From JABDMD01 sp965203475 (GTDB taxonomy: Bacteria; Pseudomonadota; Gammaproteobacteria; UBA4575), in NCBI GenBank assembly GCA_965203475.1, contig OZ241890.1, positions 1,798,001 through 1,862,000 of the forward strand: DNA of 64,000 nt, written 5' to 3'. Positions 9,325 through 16,821 of this stretch are shown piece by piece. The notes under the pieces are model-generated. The model made no database searches. It saw nothing but the letters and a program-made list of their open reading frames with translations, and was not told where the DNA came from. The translations under genes and the position numbers were made by a program. Every line of letters begins with the position of its first letter. Positions within the stretch are counted from its first letter, which is position 1.

Positions 9325-10452
9325 ATGTTGATTAATAATACTATATTAAAAAAAATAGATATTCCTTTTACAGTTTCTTTCGAACACTCCTCTGCAGAAC
9401 GGTCACAAACTGAAAGTGTTCTTGTAGAAATGAAATCTGATAGTGGAATAAGTGGTTATGGAGAATCATGCCCAAGAGAATATGTAACATTTGAAAATCT
9501 AAATAGTGTAAATATATTTGTTAATGAGAACATAAACTCTTTTGAGAATAGTGTAAATGATGTAAGTAGCCTCAATAATTGGATGGCTAACAATATTGAA
9601 AATATTGATACCAATCCTGCTGCAATGTGTGCCATTGAAATGGCGTTTTTAGATTTGCTTGCAAAGCATAAAAATGTGTCAATTGAAAATTTAATTGAGA
9701 TCCCTGAGCTAGATGGTCGGTTTAAATACACGGCCGTAATAGGAGATAGTAGTCCAGAAATATTCCAGGAAATTCTTCAAAAATATATTGAAATAGGTTT
9801 TGATGACTACAAGATTAAACTCTCTGGTAATTTAGAAAAAGACCAAAAGAAATGTCATATATTAAATAGTAATTCTAAATTTCCTATACGATTGAGATTC
9901 GATGCGAATAATTTATGGGATGACCATAAAACTGCAGTTAACTATTTATCAAAATTAGATATAGATTATTTTGCAATTGAAGAACCGCTTACTCCAAATG
10001 ACTATGTAGGTCTGTCCAAAGTCTCAAATGAGCTAGACAAAAAAATAATCTTAGATGAAAGCTTTTTGAGAGTTAACCAATTTGAAAGTCTTATAGACAA
10101 TCCTGAAGCATGGATAATAAATCTGCGCATATCAAAAATGGGAGGTTTATTAAGATCAAAGAAAATTGTTGAGGTTGCAAAAACTCACGGGATCAAATTA
10201 ATAATCGGTGCTCAAGTAGGTGAGACAAGCCTTCTTACAAGAGCAGCTCTAACTATTGCAAATTATGCAAGAGATATTCTTATTGCCCAAGAAGGCGCAT
10301 TTGGAAGTCTTTTATTAAAACAAGATATTTTTGAACCGCCAATTATGTTTGGTAAACACGGAATATTGGAAACAGACAATATGCCTATAAATAAATACGG
10401 TTTTGGTTTTAATAAAATTAATTCTGAGTTTCTTAATCCATTAGTGAAATAA
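9325..10452 (+). CDS. Enolase-superfamily enzyme, dipeptide-epimerase / MLE subgroup
   Basis: 375 aa with the mandelate-racemase/muconate-lactonizing layout: capping domain, then a barrel with the acid-base Lys in DDYKIKLSG, metal ligands in RFDANN, AIEEP and ILDES, and the second Lys in LRISKMGG. The closest resemblance is the dipeptide epimerase subgroup (Ala-Glu epimerase-like), which inverts the alpha carbon of a peptide residue. Its place after a GH3 ligase and opposite an S15-type hydrolase suggests epimerization of an amino acid within an acyl-amino-acid or peptide. The specificity is inference. Confidence 0.82.
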   Translation: MLINNTILKKIDIPFTVSFEHSSAERSQTESVLVEMKSDSGISGYGESCPREYVTFENLNSVNIFVNENINSFENSVNDVSSLNNWMANNIENIDTNPAAMCAIEMAFLDLLAKHKNVSIENLIEIPELDGRFKYTAVIGDSSPEIFQEILQKYIEIGFDDYKIKLSGNLEKDQKKCHILNSNSKFPIRLRFDANNLWDDHKTAVNYLSKLDIDYFAIEEPLTPNDYVGLSKVSNELDKKIILDESFLRVNQFESLIDNPEAWIINLRISKMGGLLRSKKIVEVAKTHGIKLIIGAQVGETSLLTRAALTIANYARDILIAQEGAFGSLLLKQDIFEPPIMFGKHGILETDNMPINKYGFGFNKINSEFLNPLVK

Positions 10453-10678
10453 TGCAGATGCACTCTATAGATAGTTAATTAAATTTGAACCATTTTTTGG
10501 AATACGTTCAGCCATACTTCAGTTCTGAAAACCGCTCAAAAACCTCCTCGCAGCGACATTTTTCATAACTCAATAAATTTTGACAGCGACATAAGAAAAT
10601 AAAATGGTGGAAGATTGGTGGAAAATTAAAATTATTGAGCCATCTAAACTTATTAATTTTTATAACTTACTGATTTAA
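10453..10678. other. Intergenic flank left of the integrated element
   Basis: AT-rich DNA with no gene. It contains a 9-bp direct repeat CAGCGACAT (near 10551 and 10584) and a short tandem GGTGGAAGATTGGTGGAAAA at 10606-10625. This is the chromosomal side of the left attachment site. Confidence 0.4.
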
Positions 10679-10724
10679 TGGTGGCCAGGGGCGGAATCGA
10701 ACCACCGACACGAGGATTTTCAGT
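10679..10724 (-). repeat. Left attachment site: tRNA-Phe 3' fragment
   Basis: On the minus strand this reads ACTGAAAATCCTCGTG, a T-arm with TTCGATT, and CCTGGCCACCA, that is tRNA-Phe from the anticodon loop to CCA. It matches 40321-40366 except for three positions. Homology stops at the anticodon loop, which marks the crossover side. Upstream of it no 5' tRNA half can be built, so this is a fragment and not a gene. Confidence 0.92.
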
Positions 10725-10824
10725 ACGTCAGGTAAACTCTGAATCCCTGGTAATTCAACAACTTAGGCCGGTCGCCCGTTGCTATATTGCACAACAAAGC
10801 ATAACAATGCAGAGCTAATTCACG

Positions 10825-10838
10825 CAAATTTCACGTCA
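10825..10838 (+). repeat. Putative integrase arm-type site, left copy
   Basis: CAAATTTCACGTCA is identical to 40262-40275 and in the same orientation, each copy within about 120 bp of the att core. This is the layout expected for integrase arm-binding sites. Shorter ACGTCA copies occur at 10725 and 40258. Confidence 0.6.
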
Positions 10839-10871
10839 ATTTTAAATATGAAAAGGATAGAAAACTTCAAT

Positions 10872-11603
10872 TTATAACTTTGTAAAATGCATAAAAAGAA
10901 ATTTCGGTATTTTTAATAATCTATGAAGTGAAGGCTCAGCATTAATGCTCTCGGAATTAGGTATTGGTTCTTTAATCCAATTTAATGAATAGCCGCTAAA
11001 CAATATAGGGTTAATGTAATTCGAGAGCTGCATATGTCTAAAAGGAAATTCTTTACCTCCTATTTCTTCAGTCCAATATTCACTCCCAAAATAATTTTCA
11101 ATTGAATAATACTCATTTTTTTTATCTTCACACATTACCCAATGTGAATTTCTACTTAAAAAACATGGATGTCTAATGGAAGCCAAAAATACACAACTTT
11201 TAGCGCTAACCCTACTGATTTCTTGTACAACTTTTTCGTAGTTTTCGAAATCCATCAAACTCATTGCACATAAAATAATATCAAATATGCCTTGTTCAAA
11301 TATATAAAGATTTTCAGCATTACAATGGTGAAATCTAGGCATATTATTAAAATTATTTAGATTTTTAATTTGAGCATTTTTTATAGCAGATTGAGATACG
11401 TCAACACCATCTACTACACCGCCTTTTTCTGCGAGCATTATGCTATATTCGCCATTACCACATCCTAAATCTAATATCCTTCTTCCTGATACATCTCCTA
11501 ATGCTCTTATGGTTTCGGGAAATAAAATATGCTCTCTATACGGATCATTTTTGGCATGTCTACACCAAACCGGATACACATCTTCCCACTGTTTAGCACT
11601 CAT
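10872..11603 (-). CDS. SAM-dependent class I methyltransferase
   Basis: 243 aa. The Rossmann motif I is ILDLGCGNGEYSIMLAEKGG, followed by VDGVDVS (motif Post-I) and FDIILCAMSLMDFEN (motif II/III), as in Methyltransf_11/25 proteins. The C-terminal part is not family-typical and probably binds the acceptor. It is the last gene of a tight four-gene minus-strand operon (2-nt gap from the carbamoyltransferase), so it most likely O- or N-methylates the cluster product. The acceptor is unknown. Confidence 0.85.
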   Translation of the reverse strand: MSAKQWEDVYPVWCRHAKNDPYREHILFPETIRALGDVSGRRILDLGCGNGEYSIMLAEKGGVVDGVDVSQSAIKNAQIKNLNNFNNMPRFHHCNAENLYIFEQGIFDIILCAMSLMDFENYEKVVQEISRVSAKSCVFLASIRHPCFLSRNSHWVMCEDKKNEYYSIENYFGSEYWTEEIGGKEFPFRHMQLSNYINPILFSGYSLNWIKEPIPNSESINAEPSLHRLLKIPKFLFMHFTKL

Positions 11604-11605
11604 CT

Positions 11606-13330
11606 TTACAAAGAAACCCGAATTCTAGGGTTCACACAAATTTTGTTTGATATTACAAGCGCGTCAAGATCCATGGTAAATGTATCATTTACAGCATCTA
11701 AAGGAGTTTCGACGATCGGGGAACCTGCTGAATTAAATGAAGTATTAATCACTAAAGGTATTTTTGTAATTTTATAAAACTCTTCTATTAGGTCATAGAA
11801 CAATGGATTTATCTTCTGAGTAACTTTTTGTACTCTTGATCCACCATCAATATGTACAACGGCTGGAATAATTTTTTCTTTTTTCTTTTTTACTAGAAAC
11901 ACACCAGACATAGATTCTGATAGATATGACTCATTATTAAAATAATAATCTTCAAAATACATATCAAGAATGGACGGTGCCAAAGGCCTAAATAATTCTC
12001 TGCCTTTAACATTATTAACTTTATTAAGCATATTGAAATCTCTAGGGTCTGCCAAAATAGATCGATTGCCTAAAGCGCGTGGGCCATACTCACTTTTCCC
12101 TTGGAACCAACCGATTATTAATCCTTTGTCAATTAAATATGCTGTAACTTTGCTAATGTTTTTAAATTCTCTAATTTCCCAATTATGCTTCTTCAATTTA
12201 TTTACAGCTTTATTGATTTCAATGTCAGAGTACTCTTTCCCCAAATAAAGATAATTTTTAAAATTAATTCTTGTTTGATTAGGGTTACGATCATGGTCAC
12301 AAGATTTAATATAACCTAATATTGCATTTCCTAATGCTTGCCCTTCATCACCAGGAGAAGGAGGGCAAAATACTTTAACATTTAATTTTCTTTCTATTTT
12401 CTGATTTAGTAGTGAATTTAATGCAACACCTCCACCAATGCATATATTTTCTATACCTGTTGTAGACACCAAGTGCTTAATTTTTGTTAAAACGGAGTTT
12501 TCTAATTGTTTTTGTATAAAACGCGAAAGGTTTATAAGATCACGATTTTCAAAATTGAATTTTTCAACTGGTTTAGGAATACTAACACCAGATTTATAAA
12601 AAAAATCAAATACATCATTTAATGACTGTCGATTACTTATATTAGATTTTATGGAGCCATCTATATCTGAATCCCATAGATTTAGATTTTTAAATTCATC
12701 ATTATCGTTACCATAAGAACTCAATCCCATCAATTTCCCTGCATTTGTATATGACCCAAAGCCAATATAACGTGTAAATCTCGAGTATGCTTTTCCCCAC
12801 CCAAAATCTTTAGGCTTATTAAAATCTCTATCTATTAACTCCATACAATTGGATTTAGCCCAGTAATAACTGTTTCTTTCAAAACAAAGTTTATTCTGCA
12901 AACCTTCCTTGCTTTTTATTGGATGTAATATACTTCCCTCATTATCAGCCACCACAATGATTGCTTCATTAAAGTTAGATAAAAAGTAGCTCATATAAGC
13001 ATGTGATGAATGATGTGAATTAACAAAATAAATACGGCTTAAATCACTTAAGCCTAGGTCTTGCGCAATAGTTTCTACTAATTTGCAATCTGGAATTATA
13101 GGCATTGAATAGAAACTTACATAAAACCTATCAATGTCATTAACGCTAATTTTTAAGTACTGAAGTAATAATTTTGTGGACTTAAGAAATCCCCCGATGT
13201 GCTTTTCTCTTGCTATTCTCTCCTCTGAAATTGCGCCTAATATTCTTCCATCTTTTATAATTGCTGATCCGCCACTATTAATAAATTTTCCATTAACATC
13301 ATACGAATAGTTTATGCCACAAATTAACAT
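11606..13330 (-). CDS. NodU/CmcH-family carbamoyltransferase
   Basis: 574 aa, normal length for the family. The N-terminal Kae1/TsaD-like domain shows the opening GINYSYD, SEERIAREKH, the metal-ligand stretch NSHHSSHAY, VADNEGS and IGGGVALNSLLN. The C-terminal domain has FQGKSEYGPRALGNRSILADPR-like sequence and INTSFN...PIVETP. Members (NodU, TobZ, CmcH, albomycin carbamoyltransferase) transfer carbamoyl from carbamoyl phosphate through carbamoyl-AMP to a hydroxyl or amine of a small molecule. The presence of both domains argues for an active tailoring enzyme. It is separated from its neighbours by 2 and 4 bp. Confidence 0.93.
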   Translation of the reverse strand: MLICGINYSYDVNGKFINSGGSAIIKDGRILGAISEERIAREKHIGGFLKSTKLLLQYLKISVNDIDRFYVSFYSMPIIPDCKLVETIAQDLGLSDLSRIYFVNSHHSSHAYMSYFLSNFNEAIIVVADNEGSILHPIKSKEGLQNKLCFERNSYYWAKSNCMELIDRDFNKPKDFGWGKAYSRFTRYIGFGSYTNAGKLMGLSSYGNDNDEFKNLNLWDSDIDGSIKSNISNRQSLNDVFDFFYKSGVSIPKPVEKFNFENRDLINLSRFIQKQLENSVLTKIKHLVSTTGIENICIGGGVALNSLLNQKIERKLNVKVFCPPSPGDEGQALGNAILGYIKSCDHDRNPNQTRINFKNYLYLGKEYSDIEINKAVNKLKKHNWEIREFKNISKVTAYLIDKGLIIGWFQGKSEYGPRALGNRSILADPRDFNMLNKVNNVKGRELFRPLAPSILDMYFEDYYFNNESYLSESMSGVFLVKKKKEKIIPAVVHIDGGSRVQKVTQKINPLFYDLIEEFYKITKIPLVINTSFNSAGSPIVETPLDAVNDTFTMDLDALVISNKICVNPRIRVSL

Positions 13331-13334
13331 ATGA

Positions 13335-14945
13335 TTAATTAGCAGACTTTAGTCTGTTATCAGCTAACTGTTCCCAGTGGACTTGACGAGAAATGGAATA
13401 GCCTTCTGGCTCAACAGAAATAAAGGCTATTGTATTTATTCCGTAATTAAAAGATATTTTCTTATTAGTTTTATAAATAAATTCACCAATTGAACTCAAT
13501 TTATATTTTTTTAGTGGCTTATTTTTTATATTTTCAACCACTAAAATACAGTTCACTATTTTGTTTGGTCTATCAGATATTAATTTTACTGTGTCGTTAT
13601 TTATTATTTTAAATTGAGAGCATGTTAAACTTGAAGTGTAATCTTTTATAATACCGCACGCTGGACAAGAAACTATTATTCTTTCATCTTCTTCAACAAA
13701 TTCATTACTTTTGTATGTAACTGTAATTGCATTGCAATAACAGCAGTGCATATTTTTATCAAAAATAGTGGAAAAAGAAATATTTTTATCAATCCATATT
13801 TTGGAAGGAGTTGTGCCAATACATGTTAATAAATCAAGAAATTTAAGCCTATTCTCTTCAAGCTTAAGATCTTGATTTAAAATAAAATCAGTTTTATCTA
13901 ATTTTAAATTACTAATCTTATCCGATACGATTTTTTTATAGAGATTACTTGCAAATTGTTTTTTAAACGAAATGTTTTTAGACACTCTAGATACTTTATT
14001 TTTTGTATATATATTTTCATATCTATTCATATCTTTAGTAGGGGCAAAACAAACTTCTGGATCTCCAATAATAGCTAATCTTATCCTTTTATTTTTCATG
14101 ACCGGCTCATATTTATATTTATTTATTGTTTCACCCAAAGAAAGCCCATGAGAAACCATATGTTGAAGTTCTTCAATTTCATTTGGTTTAAAAAACCCAA
14201 TTCCCCAAGCAACAATTGCGGAACCGATTTGACCATTTTGAACTAATTGTGCGAGAAAAGAAGTGTTTGGATCTAACTTTGATTCAGACAATATTAAGGA
14301 AAAGCAGCATAAGGAGATAAGCACATTGGCTTTGACATCATTTATCGATATAAAATAACGATTATTTCTAATATTACTAACATTATCATTTAATCGATAA
14401 CACCAATTATTATAGACACAAGAGAGTTTTTCAAAATTCTTTAAATCAGAATTAATAGGGCAAATCACCGAACTGCCTATACCAATATCTAGTCCGTCAG
14501 AGTGCCCTAACAGAGTAAGAATCTCAAAGTTCGAAGAAATAGAAGTTTTTAAAGTTGAAGTATCGGCTTTGCCACCAATTACAAGGGAATTATTACCTAA
14601 CTTAAAAGACGAAATATCAGCAAATGATGAAATATGACTAGAGTTAACAACTTTTTTCTCGTTGCTTAACTCATGGATAATTCTTGAAATAAAAGCTTCT
14701 AAATTTGCAGAATTTGTAAAAGGAATAATTCCTATTGATTTTTTTTGATCGCACTCATATAGACTATGTAGTAAATGTGAAGAAATTTCCTTCCAGGGTA
14801 TTATAACTATTGAAAGGTCAGATATTTTAATAAGATCATCTATTGAGTTAGCTACATAATAATTTCGTCCTGTTACCTTTGCATAATAGATTCCTAGTTC
14901 AGAAAATTGGTCACCATAAATACCAACTGAACCAGATAAATTCAT
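13335..14945 (-). CDS. Caspase-fold (C25/CHAT-like) protein with zinc ribbon
   Basis: 536 aa, not assignable to a named family by eye. Residues about 140-300 resemble the catalytic region of gingipain/CHAT-type peptidases: TLLGHSDG with His148, VLISLCCFS with Cys213-214, FLAQLVQNGQIGSAIVAWGIGF, the SLGET helix and the terminal IIGDPEV block. Residues 400-430 hold a CxxC...CxxC zinc ribbon (Cys401, 404, 427, 430). Residues about 450-520 look like a beta-sandwich. No signal peptide. The operon place after a small peptide gene suggests a processing protease, but the catalytic dyad is inferred from motif position only. Confidence 0.55.
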   Translation of the reverse strand: MNLSGSVGIYGDQFSELGIYYAKVTGRNYYVANSIDDLIKISDLSIVIIPWKEISSHLLHSLYECDQKKSIGIIPFTNSANLEAFISRIIHELSNEKKVVNSSHISSFADISSFKLGNNSLVIGGKADTSTLKTSISSNFEILTLLGHSDGLDIGIGSSVICPINSDLKNFEKLSCVYNNWCYRLNDNVSNIRNNRYFISINDVKANVLISLCCFSLILSESKLDPNTSFLAQLVQNGQIGSAIVAWGIGFFKPNEIEELQHMVSHGLSLGETINKYKYEPVMKNKRIRLAIIGDPEVCFAPTKDMNRYENIYTKNKVSRVSKNISFKKQFASNLYKKIVSDKISNLKLDKTDFILNQDLKLEENRLKFLDLLTCIGTTPSKIWIDKNISFSTIFDKNMHCCYCNAITVTYKSNEFVEEDERIIVSCPACGIIKDYTSSLTCSQFKIINNDTVKLISDRPNKIVNCILVVENIKNKPLKKYKLSSIGEFIYKTNKKISFNYGINTIAFISVEPEGYSISRQVHWEQLADNRLKSAN

Positions 14946-14964
14946 TTGTCAAGGCCATCAGATC

Positions 14965-15156
14965 TTACCAATATGGCGTTGGATTATCTTCACCTGCTAA
15001 TTTAAGAATATGTTTGCTGATTCTAGCGAGTTCAAATCTTGTTTTTTGCAACTCATGATCAATATCGTTTCTCTTTCTAAGGAAATCGGTTTCTTTTTCT
15101 TTAAGCTCATCATACATTTTTAGATGTTCTTTATAGTGTTCTTCATTGTCACCCAT
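14965..15156 (-). CDS. 63-aa charged peptide, first gene of the operon
   Basis: Preceded by a strong GGGGAG 9 nt from the ATG, so it is likely real. The peptide is highly charged and helical (EEHYKEHLKMYDELKEKETD ... ELARISKHILKL), probably a short coiled coil, and ends abruptly in GEDNPTPYW. It is 19 bp upstream of the caspase-like gene. It has no recognisable family. It could be a precursor/scaffold peptide with a modified C-terminal tail, or a small structural partner. Confidence 0.6.
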   Translation of the reverse strand: MGDNEEHYKEHLKMYDELKEKETDFLRKRNDIDHELQKTRFELARISKHILKLAGEDNPTPYW

Positions 15157-15328
15157 AATGTATTACTCCCCAGGTTATTGTGTACATTCAGGATTATAAT
15201 AATAAACCTTAATATTATACACAGTGATAATGAGCTTTAAATTAAATGGTAGTTTAAATATATCAAGTAACATCTTAATTTAACTATTATTTTTATAATT
15301 ATTCTGATCTAAATTTACTTGAATTCGA

Positions 15329-15357
15329 TTGGACTTTGTAAGTATTGTCAATATAAT
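15329..15357 (+). promoter_or_regulatory. Sigma-70-type promoter for the peptide / PP-loop / SerRS operon
   Basis: TTGGAC (15329-15334), a 17-bp spacer and a consensus TATAAT (15352-15357). The expected start of transcription is about 38 nt before the ATG at 15403. The 246-bp gap holds the divergent control region for both cargo operons. The minus-strand side has TATAAT-like boxes but no good -35. Confidence 0.65.
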
Positions 15358-15402
15358 TGAATTACTGATATGAATTGCTACTAATTAGGGGGATTAAAAA
15401 AG

Positions 15403-15621
15403 ATGAGCTACTCAAACACTGGAAAATTAAATCCAAATGAATTTGATGAAGTTTTTAATTTACCTACCTGGAGCACAACATTCACAAATGTTGATTTACT
15501 AAAATATAACCAAAATGTATGCCAATCAAAGTACATTAAAAAAGAAGCAAAAATTCGTTTAATTACGAGAAGTGGCTTTGAACAAAAATATATATATACG
15601 AGCCAAATCGCCTCTATGTAA
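15403..15621 (+). CDS. 72-aa peptide, first gene of the divergent operon
   Basis: A GGGGGA purine stretch about 9 nt before the ATG supports translation. The sequence has an acidic, aromatic first half (NEFDEVFNLPTWSTTFTNVD), one Cys (about residue 39) and a basic second half ending in IYTSQIASM. There is no signal peptide or transmembrane segment, and no family that I recognise. It stands 64 bp upstream of the PP-loop gene. It could be a ribosomal precursor peptide or a small regulator; nothing in the sequence decides. Confidence 0.6.
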   Translation: MSYSNTGKLNPNEFDEVFNLPTWSTTFTNVDLLKYNQNVCQSKYIKKEAKIRLITRSGFEQKYIYTSQIASM

Positions 15622-15685
15622 AAATCTGGAATTTTAAAATTTAGGTTGTGTGCACAGCTAATAGCACACAAGCTGAGGTATTCTA

Positions 15686-16777
15686 TTGGGTATAAAAGTT
15701 GTAACCACTGAAAAAAGTTTCAACCTTCAAGCTGCTGAAGATGAAACTTTATTAGAGTTATTTCGAAGAAATAATATTCCGATTCAGTCTTGTCTTGTTC
15801 TAGATAAAAACAACAAAATGGTCTCGTTGTCTTCAAAAGTAAAAGACAATGAAGACATCATTTGTCATTCATTGAGAAATCCGGACTTTAACTGTATTAA
15901 ACCCGAATATGGATTTATACCAGTTAGCGATCCCATAACAGAGTTAATTCGTCCATCTCAGTCACCTGAATCACTAATTCTAAAACAATTTAATAGACAG
16001 GAAGCACTAGAATATATTTTTGAATCATTTTGTGCAGTAGTGAAAACATATATTTCATCAATCCCAAAAAAGCACCCTATTATACAAGTTGCTTTAAGCT
16101 CAGGAGGTGACGGTAGAGTAGTTGCAGAATGTCTCAATTTATATCAAAAACGTTTTGGTGATTGTGAATTCAAATGCGTAATCATGTCCATAGCATTTGA
16201 AGATGAGGAAGAGCATATTTCTAATGGGATTAAAATTGCAGAAAAATTTAATTTAAATTATGAAACTTATAGCTCTGATGAAGTGAGTAAGAAATTAAAT
16301 TATGCTGAAAATATAAACATCATATCTGAGAATTACAAAATTGATTTCCCACAAGATGAACCAGAAGTGCTCGGAACATATTGGGTACAAGAATTAAACA
16401 TTATTCTTGCAAATGAAAATGATATCGATTCAATTATTTTTGGGTTCAATCAAGAGGACGTTATAGCAGACCGTATTTACCAGATGATGACTTGCAAACT
16501 CTTACCAAGCTTTCCAATCAGAAAATTAGGGGACATAACTTTACTTGCCCCACTTTCCCAAATACCAAAAAAAATGATAGATTCAATGGATGTAAACAAC
16601 TCTATTAGAAACTACTCAATTAGGCTTCCCTCTGTAAGTTATTTACGTTCTAGCCTTTATTTTATCGCATATCATATTTGTGAGCAGTACCCAGCAATTG
16701 CAGATATTTTATCAGGTTCAAAGTTAGATGGAGAACACCAAGATCAAATTTTCGACTGGCTCAATAACAAAAAATAG
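15686..16777 (+). CDS. Beta-grasp + PP-loop ATP pyrophosphatase (TtcA/TilS-like)
   Basis: 363 aa with a TTG start (GAGG upstream). Residues about 1-65 look like a ubiquitin/ThiS/TGS-type beta-grasp (VVTTEKSFNLQAAEDETLLEL...VKDNEDIICHS). Residues about 130-320 are an N-type ATP pyrophosphatase with a PP-loop variant ALSSGGDGR (138-144; the usual form is SGGxDS), CVIMSIAF, and a GFNQEDVIADRIYQMM...LLAPLSQIPKKMI block that parallels TtcA. Such enzymes adenylate a carbonyl for thiolation, amidation or lysidine-type addition. TtcA-type CxxC cysteines are not evident. A role in adenylating a peptide or pathway intermediate is inference. Confidence 0.75.
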   Translation: MGIKVVTTEKSFNLQAAEDETLLELFRRNNIPIQSCLVLDKNNKMVSLSSKVKDNEDIICHSLRNPDFNCIKPEYGFIPVSDPITELIRPSQSPESLILKQFNRQEALEYIFESFCAVVKTYISSIPKKHPIIQVALSSGGDGRVVAECLNLYQKRFGDCEFKCVIMSIAFEDEEEHISNGIKIAEKFNLNYETYSSDEVSKKLNYAENINIISENYKIDFPQDEPEVLGTYWVQELNIILANENDIDSIIFGFNQEDVIADRIYQMMTCKLLPSFPIRKLGDITLLAPLSQIPKKMIDSMDVNNSIRNYSIRLPSVSYLRSSLYFIAYHICEQYPAIADILSGSKLDGEHQDQIFDWLNNKK

Positions 16778-16821
16778 TTTAAAAGATTAATACTAATTTA
16801 TTTTAATTTAAGGTTATAAAA

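Noticed and set aside
3576..10625. Inverted 19-bp similarity (TTTTCCACCAGATTTCCAC at 3576-3594 and its complement-like copy at 10607-10625) as ends of a transposon around the GH3 cluster
   Set aside because: Only 16 of 19 positions match, no transposase or target duplication is seen, and the left copy overlaps a stop codon.
10679..10780. A complete tRNA or the 3' end of tmRNA at the left attachment site
   Set aside because: The 5' half of a tRNA cannot be paired with the CCTGGCC acceptor end, and the sequence matches tRNA-Phe only from the anticodon loop onward; it is an att fragment.
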